Shown: piece by piece, positions 47,551 to 55,362 of the stretch
How the letters are laid out: each line of letters begins with the position of its first letter
How positions within the stretch are numbered: the first letter of the stretch is position 1
NCBI GenBank assembly: GCA_034432755.1
Contig: DAOUBQ010000101.1
Coordinates: 30,981 to 94,980, forward strand
Length of the DNA: 64,000 bases
From: UBA5195 sp034432755
Lineage (GTDB): Bacteria; Chloroflexota; Anaerolineae; Anaerolineales; Villigracilaceae
Reading direction: 5' to 3'
Made by a program: the position numbers and the translations under genes
The notes under the pieces: generated by a model
The model's database searches: none
The model's input: the letters and a program-made list of their open reading frames with translations, nothing else
What the model was told of the DNA's origin: nothing

Positions 47551-48423
47551 TTGGACCCTGTGATATTCTCGTTTCAACTTGGCAGTCTCACGCTCACGCT
47601 GCGCTGGTATGGCGTGCTGGTGATGTTTGGCGTGGCGGTCGGCGCATGGCTGGCTGAGCAGGAAGTAAAGCGGCGCGGCGAAAACGGCGAACACATCTGG
47701 AACGCCATGATTTTCCTGCTTCCGGCAGGCATCTTGGGCGGGCGGCTATGGTATGTGGTCAACGCCACCCTGGGCGGCAGCCCGTATTACCTGGATTATC
47801 CCGGTAAAATCCTGGCAGTTTGGGAGGGTGGCCTGCACTTTTTCGGCGGTCTCTTGTTTGGTGCGATTACGCTCTATTTGTATGCCCGCTACTACAAACT
47901 GGACCTGTGGCTGTTTCTCGATGCAATTGCGCCGACCACAATGATTGGGCAGGCCCTGGCGCGTCCGGCCAATTTCATCAACCAGGAACTCTACGGCCCG
48001 CCGACCGACCTGCCCTGGGGAATCAAAATTGATGGATTGCACCGCATTCCTGCCTTCCAGGATTTGAACGCCTACCCGGTGGAAACGACTCGTTTCCACC
48101 CTGTTTTTGCTTATGAGATGATTTTGAACCTGTTCTTGGCTGGGACTTTGCTGTGGGCAGCCCGCCGCTGGCCGGAGCGCTTCAAACCGGGCGCGGTTTT
48201 TGCCTGGTGGCTTGTTCTGGCTGGTTCGGCGCGTACTTTCATTGAGTTTTTCCGCCCCGACCAGCCTAAAATCGGCGATTCTTTTGTCAGCTATTCGATG
48301 CTTGTTTCCGTGCTGATGGGCCTGGCCGGTCTCGTGTTGCTGGTGGCGCGTAACGGGATAATTCGTTTGCCCTGGCCCAAGTTCGCAAACCGGTATGTGA
48401 TTTCGGGCAAAAAGATTGGATGA
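47551..48423 (+). CDS. lgt: Phosphatidylglycerol-prolipoprotein diacylglyceryl transferase
   Basis: Lgt attaches diacylglycerol to the lipobox cysteine of prolipoproteins; several predicted lipoproteins are encoded in this window. The 290-residue protein has about seven membrane helices and the signatures LRWYGVLVMFGVAVGAW, WEGGLHFFGGLL (with the essential His), GQALARPANFINQELYG and HPVFAYEMILN. The start is TTG at 47551 with GGAGGTG seven bases upstream. A strong terminator follows. Confidence 0.95.
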   Translation: MDPVIFSFQLGSLTLTLRWYGVLVMFGVAVGAWLAEQEVKRRGENGEHIWNAMIFLLPAGILGGRLWYVVNATLGGSPYYLDYPGKILAVWEGGLHFFGGLLFGAITLYLYARYYKLDLWLFLDAIAPTTMIGQALARPANFINQELYGPPTDLPWGIKIDGLHRIPAFQDLNAYPVETTRFHPVFAYEMILNLFLAGTLLWAARRWPERFKPGAVFAWWLVLAGSARTFIEFFRPDQPKIGDSFVSYSMLVSVLMGLAGLVLLVARNGIIRLPWPKFANRYVISGKKIG

Positions 48424-48430
48424 AATTGAA

Positions 48431-48470
48431 AAAGGTGACAGTTACTTTTAGGGTAACTGTCATCTTTTTT
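48431..48470. terminator. Bidirectional terminator between lgt and the sulfotransferase gene
   Basis: TGACAGTTAC pairs with GTAACTGTCA over a seven-base loop. TCTTTTTT follows on the plus strand and CCTTTTTC on the minus strand. Confidence 0.9.
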
Positions 48471-48489
48471 ATCTGGCGCATTGATTTTA

Positions 48490-49698
48490 TTAATCCCCCG
48501 GCACGGGGATGGGTGTTTCCAGGGTGATTTTTGTTGGGTTAGTCAATAGCACGCCGGTATCGAAGCCGAAACGGTCGAAGATGTCTTGGTAGGCAGCCAC
48601 GATTTGGTTGCGGGTTAAACCCATGAGTTCGTAGGAATACTCGTGGTCGCTGCGGTAGGTTTGGGTTTCAGCCACTGCCTGGGCCACAATCCGCCCCAAG
48701 GTGGGGTATTCTGGGTAGCCGAATTGTCGGTAGAAGCCGCTAATCATCTCTCTTGGGCGTTCAATCAGGTCGTCGTAAGAAAGAATTTGGAAGTTGGGGG
48801 AGGGGTGCGTGTCAATGTAGTGAAGCGGATGGCGGTACCAGTATTGGGTGAAGGCCAGTGTTTCTTCGATGAAGATGTACTTTTGCAGCGGCGTGCAGAA
48901 GACGCTGGTGGCGTAACTGAGCCATGAGATGGTGGAGGGAAGCATATCGAGCGGATTGCGCACCAGGTATAGCACGCGCGCCTCGGGGAAGAATTCCATC
49001 AGCGTTTCGATTTTGGCGCTGAAGGCCGGGTTTTTCGAGATGAAGTGGCGTTTTCCACCGTCGGCGTAGATGTGGCGCTGAATCAGAGAGTGGTAAAAGC
49101 CCATAATGCGGCGGCGCTCTTCGGCGGGCAGGGCGTCGTCAAAATAGGGAAAGGGCGGCATTTCGTCGAAAAATGGGAACATTACGATAGAAAAAAAGGT
49201 GTTCCAGGAATGCAATAGAATGTTTTCGTCTTCTTCTGGCTCAAACAGGCTGATGCGATGAATGCGAATTTGGCCTAGTGAGCGGCGGTCGAGATTGACC
49301 AGGAAATGCTTGAGCGGGCTGCCGAAGAGCCGGTCGAGGGCAGCAAAAAAACCTGAGATTTTCCGTTGGGTGATCGAGGGGGTGATAAAAATGTCCCAGG
49401 TGCGCAGGCTGGTAAATGTTTCGGTCTCGCGCGAGAGCAGGCGGTGCAAAAAGGTTGAGCCAGAGCGAAAGTTACCGAGGATGAAGAGCGGCTTATCAAT
49501 GACCTGTTTTTTGTAGCCAGGAAAGAGCAGGTCATCGAGCAGCAGGCAGAGCCAGGTAAAAACTGTCCAGGCCGGCCAGACCGAGTAAAAGAGCAGCAGG
49601 AAAAACAGGCGTTTGCGGGTCAGGCGGGCATGAGTTTTTTGCGCGCCAAAAAAAGAGCGCATTGCCATGCGCCAGAAAAGTTTCAGGTTGTAGGTCAT
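48490..49698 (-). CDS. Sulfotransferase family protein
   Basis: A 402-residue PAPS-dependent sulfotransferase-like protein. A hydrophobic segment at about 30-55 suggests membrane association. The 5'-phosphosulfate loop is LFILGNFRSGSTFLHRLL near residue 75, and the 3'-phosphate region is ARVLYLVRNPLDMLPSTISW near 240; RHFISKNPAFSAKIETL matches related domains. The acceptor is unknown; secreted or lipid-linked carbohydrates are typical for membrane-associated members. It is divergent from the isocitrate dehydrogenase gene. Confidence 0.88.
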   Translation of the reverse strand: MTYNLKLFWRMAMRSFFGAQKTHARLTRKRLFFLLLFYSVWPAWTVFTWLCLLLDDLLFPGYKKQVIDKPLFILGNFRSGSTFLHRLLSRETETFTSLRTWDIFITPSITQRKISGFFAALDRLFGSPLKHFLVNLDRRSLGQIRIHRISLFEPEEDENILLHSWNTFFSIVMFPFFDEMPPFPYFDDALPAEERRRIMGFYHSLIQRHIYADGGKRHFISKNPAFSAKIETLMEFFPEARVLYLVRNPLDMLPSTISWLSYATSVFCTPLQKYIFIEETLAFTQYWYRHPLHYIDTHPSPNFQILSYDDLIERPREMISGFYRQFGYPEYPTLGRIVAQAVAETQTYRSDHEYSYELMGLTRNQIVAAYQDIFDRFGFDTGVLLTNPTKITLETPIPVPGD

Positions 49699-49815
49699 TG
49701 AAGGTGTAACGCTTTCTGCAACAAAGAGTTCGGAAGACGCCTCGGGCTTTCCTTGCTGCTGATTGTATCATTCAATCGGGCTGGATAGTTCAACAACACG
49801 TAAACGATTTGCGGG

Positions 49816-49821
49816 TATACT
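49816..49821 (+). promoter_or_regulatory. -10 box of icd
   Basis: TATACT lies 43 bases before the icd ATG. The -35 position holds ACAACA-like sequence, a weak match. Confidence 0.4.
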
Positions 49822-49863
49822 TTAGCAGATAGTTTGATGACCCCCATTGAGAGGAGTATTGTT

Positions 49864-51306
49864 ATGCAAACCAAACAACGCATTGTGGTTGCTCCAGGCG
49901 ATGGCATTGGCCCGGAGATTACACAGGCTGTTATTCACGTTCTTCAGGCGGCAGAAGCGCCCCTGGAGTATGACTTTATTGAAGTGGGGCTTGCGGCTTA
50001 CGAGAAGGGCCACACATCCGGCGTTCCCACCGAAGCCTGGCAGGCCATTCGGCGCAGCAAATGTATGCTGAAAGGCCCCATTACCACGCCGCAGGGAAAG
50101 GGTCTGAAGAGTGTCAACGTCACCCTGCGCAAAACGTTGAACCTGTTTGCCAACATCCGACCGTGCAAATCTTACAGCCCCAGCGTGTCTTCGGCGCACC
50201 CGGGCATGAATTTGGTGATTATCCGTGAGAATGAAGAAGACTTGTACGCCGGGATTGAACACCGTCAAACGCCCGAAGTGACGCAGGTACTCAAACTGAT
50301 TACCCGCCCTGGCACCGAAAACATTGTGCGGTATGCGTTCGAATACGCCCGCGCTTATGAACGCCGCAAAGTGACCTGCATGACCAAAGACAACATCATG
50401 AAATTGACCGATGGGCTGTTCCATCAGGTGTTTGAAGAAATTGCTGCTGAGTATCCTGATATTCGTGCCGAGCATCAGATTATTGATATTGGCGCAGCGC
50501 GGCTGGCCTCCAGCCCAGAACTGTTCGATGTGATTGTGACCCTCAACCTGTATGGCGACATCATCTCCGATATTGCCGCACAACTGGCCGGTTCTATCGG
50601 TTTTGCTGCTTCGGCCAACATCGGCCACGAGTTTGCCATGTTCGAGGCTGTGCATGGCTCCGCGCCCGATATTGCCGGGAAGGGCGTTGCCAATCCTTCT
50701 GGTCTGCTGGTGGCGGCCACGCAAATGCTGGTGCATTTGGGGCATGGCGCAGTTGGCGAGCGCATCAAGAATGCCTGGTTGTGCGTGCTGGAAGATGGGA
50801 TTCACACGCCTGATATTTATCGTGAACAGTTGAGCGCGCGGGAGGTCGGTACACAGGAATTTGCGGATGCCGTCATCGAGCGATTGGGGCGAGAACCGCG
50901 CGTTCTCCGGCCGGTTCGCTATCAGAATCGCCCCATCCAGATTCAACGCACCCCGCAACACTCTCCTGCCCGAAAGCTGGTCGGCGTGGATGTATTCGTC
51001 TACTGGGACGAAGCCGGGCGCGCCCCAGATGTTCTTGGCAAACAGCTGGAATTGGCGGCTACCGAAGCCTTGCCGCTTACCCTGGTTACCAATCGCGGCG
51101 TTAAAGTGTATCCTGAAGGCCTGCCTGAGACGTTTTGCACTGACCACTGGCGTTGTCGCTTTCGAACTGGCGGCGCGGGCGTTGAATACGCCGAGGTGTT
51201 GGCCCTGCTCCAAAACCTGACCGCTGCCGGGATGGAGGTCATCAAGACCGAAAATCTCTACACCTACGATGACCAGCCGGGTTATTCACTTGGGCAAGGA
51301 GAGTAG
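49864..51306 (+). CDS. icd: Isocitrate dehydrogenase, Thermus type with C-terminal extension
   Basis: This enzyme oxidatively decarboxylates isocitrate to 2-oxoglutarate in the TCA cycle. The 480-residue protein opens with RIVVAPGDGIGPEITQAV. The substrate region is SVNVTLRKTLNLFANIRPCK, followed by RENEEDLYAGIEHRQTP and FEAVHGSAPDIAGKGVANPS. About 140 residues beyond the usual core (RKLVGVDVFVYWDEAGRAP, then LVTNRGVKVYPEGLP) match the C-terminal domain of the Thermus thermophilus enzyme. Cofactor preference (NAD or NADP) is not decided here. GAGAGGAG precedes the ATG. Confidence 0.93.
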   Translation: MQTKQRIVVAPGDGIGPEITQAVIHVLQAAEAPLEYDFIEVGLAAYEKGHTSGVPTEAWQAIRRSKCMLKGPITTPQGKGLKSVNVTLRKTLNLFANIRPCKSYSPSVSSAHPGMNLVIIRENEEDLYAGIEHRQTPEVTQVLKLITRPGTENIVRYAFEYARAYERRKVTCMTKDNIMKLTDGLFHQVFEEIAAEYPDIRAEHQIIDIGAARLASSPELFDVIVTLNLYGDIISDIAAQLAGSIGFAASANIGHEFAMFEAVHGSAPDIAGKGVANPSGLLVAATQMLVHLGHGAVGERIKNAWLCVLEDGIHTPDIYREQLSAREVGTQEFADAVIERLGREPRVLRPVRYQNRPIQIQRTPQHSPARKLVGVDVFVYWDEAGRAPDVLGKQLELAATEALPLTLVTNRGVKVYPEGLPETFCTDHWRCRFRTGGAGVEYAEVLALLQNLTAAGMEVIKTENLYTYDDQPGYSLGQGE

Positions 51307-51325
51307 GGACAAATCTTTGACCTGC

Positions 51326-52309
51326 TCATGTTCCAAACAACCAGCGCGCTAGATTCAGGTAAATAGGAAGCCCAAGCGCGATATTGAACGGGAAGGTGAT
51401 TGCCAGCACTGCCGTGAGTGAGAGGGCCGGGTTGGCTTGTGGAACGGCCACGCGCATGGCTGCGGGCGCGGCAATGTACGACCCACTGGCGGCGAGCGCG
51501 CCCAAGAGCGTTGCGCCTCCTGTGTTCAACCCGACAAACCAGCCGGTGAGAATTCCCAAACCGCCGTTGACAATCGGGAAAAAAATGCCAAAGGCCAGCA
51601 GGAACGGCCCTACCTTGCGCAAGTCTCCCAGCCGTTCGGAGGTCACAACGCCCAATTCCAACAGGAAGAAACTCAGCGCAGCCTTGAAGGGCGTGATGAG
51701 CAGCGGCTCCATCGTTTGGTAGCCGTTTTGGCCTGAAAGCCAGCCAATCAACATTCCGCCGATGAGCAGAACCACGCTTTTGCTGATGAAGGCTTCGCGC
51801 AGAAAGAATGCCCAGTCAATGGCTGGTTTGTTGGCTTCAGATGTGGCCAGGTGACGCGCCCGCCCAGCCAGCACAACGCCCAAAATGATGGCCGGTGACT
51901 CCATGAGGGCCAGCAGGGCGTTCATGAACCCATTGTAGGGGATTTTGAGCGTATCGAGCATGGCAATTCCGGCGGCAAAGGTGACTGCGCTGACGGAGCC
52001 ATAATGGGCCGCAATGGACGATGAATCTTGGCGGCTGAATTTTCCCAATCGCCTGAGAATGCCATAGCCATAGGTCGTGATGAACAATCCCAGGCCAATG
52101 CTTGCCAGGCCGGGCAAGATAATTGTGTTGATTCCGGTGTGACCGATTTCTCCGCCGCCTTTGAAACCAATCGCAAATAACAGGTAGATGGTGAGCGATT
52201 CGTAGAATTGTTTGGGGATGCGCAGGTCTGAGCCGAGCGTTCCCGCGGTCAGTCCCAAAATATAGCAAAGAACCATCGGGGTCAGAAGGTTCGAGAGCAG
52301 GGTTTCCAC
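51326..52309 (-). CDS. SbtA-type sodium-dependent bicarbonate permease
   Basis: A 327-residue membrane protein with about ten helices in two inverted halves. LSNLLTPMVLCYILGLTAG, AAHYGSVSAVTFAAGIAM and AASGSYIAAPAAMRVAVPQA are hallmarks of the SbtA family (DUF897), sodium-driven bicarbonate uptake systems best known in cyanobacteria. There is no PII-like sbtB beside it, which leaves regulation open. The start is GTG at 52307-52309 with GGAGG upstream. The gene is convergent with icd. Bicarbonate transport is inferred from family membership. Confidence 0.88.
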   Translation of the reverse strand: METLLSNLLTPMVLCYILGLTAGTLGSDLRIPKQFYESLTIYLLFAIGFKGGGEIGHTGINTIILPGLASIGLGLFITTYGYGILRRLGKFSRQDSSSIAAHYGSVSAVTFAAGIAMLDTLKIPYNGFMNALLALMESPAIILGVVLAGRARHLATSEANKPAIDWAFFLREAFISKSVVLLIGGMLIGWLSGQNGYQTMEPLLITPFKAALSFFLLELGVVTSERLGDLRKVGPFLLAFGIFFPIVNGGLGILTGWFVGLNTGGATLLGALAASGSYIAAPAAMRVAVPQANPALSLTAVLAITFPFNIALGLPIYLNLARWLFGT

Positions 52310-52396
52310 AGTGATTGCCTCCGCGCGAATGTTTCATTTTGTAGTTCGCTACAATAACCCGCCTGATGGTCAAGAGTTGCTCAAGTTGCCCCATGT

Positions 52397-52993
52397 TTAT
52401 TGGACAACAATATCTATATACACCACATCCCCAAACGGATTTCCGCTTGCGTCGAAGGCTTGCCAGGCAGAGCGGTAGGGGCCGGGGGCGGTTGGGGCGG
52501 TGAAAGTGATTTCGATCACGGCCTGCGTTGCGGCCCGGGCGGGGTAAAGTGCCACTTCGCCGAAGACGCCTAGCGGGAAGCCGCCGACCAGTTTCAGGCG
52601 GTAGTCTGCTTGCCAGTCGCAGGAGCCGTTGTTTTCGACCTGCCACTGTTTCTGGATGCGCTGGCCGGGCGAGACGAGCGTGCCATCGGGGTAAGTGATG
52701 TCGCTCAGGTATCGCAGGGAGGGGGTGCAGGGCGGCAAGGGGGTGTCGGTCGGTTCTTTGGGGGTGGGCGAAGGCCGGGGCGTGGCAGAAGCAGTCGGCA
52801 GGGCAATTTCTAGCGCAGTGGGCGAGGCAAACGCGATGTTGACCGCCTCAGTCGGTCCCGTCTCAGCGCGGGTGGGCGGGATGAAGGGCGTGGGCGCGGC
52901 TTGCGGCAGGCAGGCGGTGAGCGTAAATAACAAAAATACGCAACACGCATGACGAGTTACGTATTGCGGGTTGCGTATTGGCTGACGTTTCAT
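52397..52993 (-). CDS. Lipoprotein with NBR1-type Ig-like domain
   Basis: A 198-residue exported lipoprotein: positively charged start, hydrophobic segment and lipobox LTAC, then a Pro/Thr-rich linker to about residue 95. The rest is an NBR1-like Ig domain (FYVE-type next-to-BRCA1): DITYPDGTLVSPGQRIQKQW, VENNGSCDWQADYRLKLVGG and ITFTAPTAPGPYRSAWQAFD. Such domains are very common on the outside of Anaerolineae cells and probably act as adhesion or wall-binding modules. The ATG at 52991-52993 is chosen from the signal sequence. Confidence 0.85.
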   Translation of the reverse strand: MKRQPIRNPQYVTRHACCVFLLFTLTACLPQAAPTPFIPPTRAETGPTEAVNIAFASPTALEIALPTASATPRPSPTPKEPTDTPLPPCTPSLRYLSDITYPDGTLVSPGQRIQKQWQVENNGSCDWQADYRLKLVGGFPLGVFGEVALYPARAATQAVIEITFTAPTAPGPYRSAWQAFDASGNPFGDVVYIDIVVQ

Positions 52994-53050
52994 TGCGATG
53001 GCTGATGGTCGCGCAGCGAAGCGTATCGAGATTATCGTACTCGTGTGAAC

Positions 53051-54139
53051 TTACTCGTCTCCGATGCCATCGCCGCCTATGTCGATGGGCAGGACCAGTT
53101 CGCCGCCCATGGCCTTCTGGCGGATGACGGTTTCGATTTCGAGCGCCAGGTCGGGGTTTTGGCGCAGAAATTCTTTCGAGTTTTCGCGTCCTTGCCCAAT
53201 GCGGATGTCGCCATAGGAGAAGAATGCGCCGCGCTTTTGGACCACTTCGAGTTTGGTTGCCAGGTCGAGCATATCGCCGACTTTGGAGATGCCCTCGTTG
53301 AACATGATGTCGAACTCAGCGGTGCGAAAGGGCGGGGCGACTTTGTTTTTGACCACCCGAACGCGGGTGCGGTTGCCGATGACTTCCTCGCCAACTTTGA
53401 TGGCCTGAATGCGGCGCACGTCGAGCCGCACCGAAGCGTAGAATTTGAGCGCCTGGCCGCCGGTGGTGGTTTCGGGGTTGCCGAACATGACGCCAATTTT
53501 TTGGCGCAGCTGGTTGGTGAAAATGACGGTTGTTTTGGTCTGGTTAATTGCCCCGGAGAGTTTGCGCAACGCCTGGCTCATCAGGCGAGCCTGCACGCCC
53601 ATTGTGGCGTCACCCATGTCGCCTTCCAGTTCTGAGCGTGGAACGAGCGCAGCGACCGAGTCGACCACGACCACATCTACTGCGCCAGAGCGGACGAGGG
53701 TTTCGGCGATTTCGAGGGCTTGTTCGCCGGTATCGGGCTGAGAGACGAGCAGGTTATCAATATCCACCCCGCATTTGGCCGCGTAAGCCGGGTCGAGGGC
53801 GTGTTCCATATCAATAAAGGCGGCTGTGCCGCCCATTTTTTGCGCTTCGGCTACGATGTGTTGGCAGATGGTGGTTTTGCCCGATGACTCTGGCCCGTAA
53901 ATTTCGGTGATGCGCCCGCGCGGGATGCCGCCAACGCCGAGGGCAATATCGAGCGAGAGGGAGCCAGTGGGGATGGCGTCTACCACCATGTGTTGGGCTT
54001 TGCCCAGGAACATGATTGCGCCGTCACCGTAGCGTTTTTCGATGTCGCTCAGGGCTTTATCTAATACGGCGCGTTTGGCTTCATCGCTGCTGTTGCGATT
54101 GGCGGGGGGCAATTCAGGTTGTTGTGATTTGCGTGCCAT
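53051..54139 (-). CDS. recA: Recombinase RecA
   Basis: RecA drives homologous recombination and the SOS response. The 362-residue protein has all hallmarks: EKRYGDGAIMFLG, Walker A GPESSGKTTICQHI, FIDMEHALDPAYA, VVVVDSVAALVPRSELEGDM, the L1/L2 loop region QALRKLSGAINQTKT and FTNQLRQKIGVMFGNPETTT, and the C-terminal GDIRIGQGRENSKEFL. GGAGAC lies before the ATG. It has its own promoter (54190-54217). Confidence 0.98.
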   Translation of the reverse strand: MARKSQQPELPPANRNSSDEAKRAVLDKALSDIEKRYGDGAIMFLGKAQHMVVDAIPTGSLSLDIALGVGGIPRGRITEIYGPESSGKTTICQHIVAEAQKMGGTAAFIDMEHALDPAYAAKCGVDIDNLLVSQPDTGEQALEIAETLVRSGAVDVVVVDSVAALVPRSELEGDMGDATMGVQARLMSQALRKLSGAINQTKTTVIFTNQLRQKIGVMFGNPETTTGGQALKFYASVRLDVRRIQAIKVGEEVIGNRTRVRVVKNKVAPPFRTAEFDIMFNEGISKVGDMLDLATKLEVVQKRGAFFSYGDIRIGQGRENSKEFLRQNPDLALEIETVIRQKAMGGELVLPIDIGGDGIGDE

Positions 54140-54189
54140 TTTGTCTCCAAAAACAAAGGTTCAGGGTACGAGTTGGACTGTTTCGTTAC

Positions 54190-54217
54190 AGTATAGCACA
54201 TCTGTTCGATGCGTCAA
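54190..54217 (-). promoter_or_regulatory. recA promoter with SOS-box-like spacer
   Basis: On the minus strand TTGACG (54212-54217), 16 bases, then TATACT (54190-54195). The spacer contains CGAACAGATGTGC, whose first half equals the Gram-positive-type LexA half-site CGAAC; the second half is poorly matched. LexA control is therefore only possible. Confidence 0.65.
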
Positions 54218-54233
54218 GATGCGGCTTGGGCGG

Positions 54234-55361
54234 TTAGCGGCGCGGGGTGGGCGATGCAATTTGGGTGGGGTGGGGCGTGGGCGTGGGGTAGTTGGTGCTG
54301 TAGCCGAAACTGCCGCGAAAGGTGAAGTAGGTGATGCGCCCCGGCAAGATTTCTACCTGCAGGCGCTGCTCTTTGCCGTCGTAAACAATTCCAATGGTGT
54401 AACTTCCGGCGGGCAGGTCGCTGATGACCATGTTTTCGTTGTAGTAGGGGTCAGGGTTGATGGCTTCGGGGCCGTAGGTGTAGACTTCCCATTGGTGGCT
54501 GCTTTGGTGAGAGCGGATGATGACTGGGATGCGATGCATGAGTTGGCGGTTTGATTCCATCACACGCCCGGCCAGCACGCCCCAGCCCTGGGGTGGGACG
54601 ACCCAAAGTTCGGGGTTGTAGGTTTGAAAGTAGCTGTTTTCACCCATGCGAACTTCGAGGTGCAGGTGCGGGCCGGTGGTAATGCCGGTGTCGCCCACTT
54701 CGCCGAGCGGGGTTCCGGCTGCTACCCATTGGCCGTTGGTAACGTAGATTTCGCGCATGTGTGCGTAGACGGTATAGAGCGGCTGGCCGTTGTAGCCGAA
54801 ATCGTGACGGATGGCGACGGCCCGGCCATAGGCGTCTTTGTAATTGTCGGGGACGCCGCTGAAGAGGCCCCAGTCGGCCCAAACGACCGTGCCATCTCCG
54901 GCGGCCAGGACGGGTGTGCCGGGTTTGGCGGGAATATCAACGCCGGTGTGGGTTACATCTTGAAAAAAAGTGCCGCCATAGCGGTAGTTGGCGAGCGGCC
55001 AGTTGATTTCGTCGGCGGCAATGGGGCGTGAGAGGTAGAAGTGGTCATACGGCCCCAGGGCGAGCGGGACGGGGAACTGCGGGGGCCGCCAGATGGTTTT
55101 TGGCTCGGCACCGGGGGTGGGGATGTTGAAGCGCAGCGGGTCGGCGTTGCCGGTTTTGGGGATGACGACGAGGCATTCGGGGTTGGGGCAGCCCGGCGTG
55201 GGCTGGGTATCTGCTTCGGGGATGGGAGCAGTCTGAAGCGGGGTGGCAGCGAAAGCGATGACCGGGGTCTCGGTCGCTTCGGGCGCGGGGGGAGGGGCGC
55301 AGGCGGAGAAAATGCCCAGCGCGATTCCAATAAAAAGTAATCGGTAAAGGGTAATTTGCAT
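54234..55361 (-). CDS. M23-family metallopeptidase lipoprotein
   Basis: A 375-residue secreted peptidoglycan peptidase. The signal peptide ends in a lipobox (GIFSAC), followed by a Pro/Thr-rich linker and the M23 (LytM) domain at about 130-250 with the zinc ligands in HTGVDIPAKPG, YTVYAHM and GPHLHLEVR. A beta-sandwich module of about 100 residues and a Thr-Pro-rich tail follow. The start codon lies one base after the TolB-like gene's stop, so the two are translated together. It may remodel the wall or bind stem peptides. Confidence 0.92.
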   Translation of the reverse strand: MQITLYRLLFIGIALGIFSACAPPPAPEATETPVIAFAATPLQTAPIPEADTQPTPGCPNPECLVVIPKTGNADPLRFNIPTPGAEPKTIWRPPQFPVPLALGPYDHFYLSRPIAADEINWPLANYRYGGTFFQDVTHTGVDIPAKPGTPVLAAGDGTVVWADWGLFSGVPDNYKDAYGRAVAIRHDFGYNGQPLYTVYAHMREIYVTNGQWVAAGTPLGEVGDTGITTGPHLHLEVRMGENSYFQTYNPELWVVPPQGWGVLAGRVMESNRQLMHRIPVIIRSHQSSHQWEVYTYGPEAINPDPYYNENMVISDLPAGSYTIGIVYDGKEQRLQVEILPGRITYFTFRGSFGYSTNYPTPTPHPTQIASPTPRR

Positions 55362-55362
55362 G

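Noticed and set aside
49822..51213. 463-codon open frame opposite icd
   Set aside because: Antisense shadow of the isocitrate dehydrogenase gene; no protein-like features.
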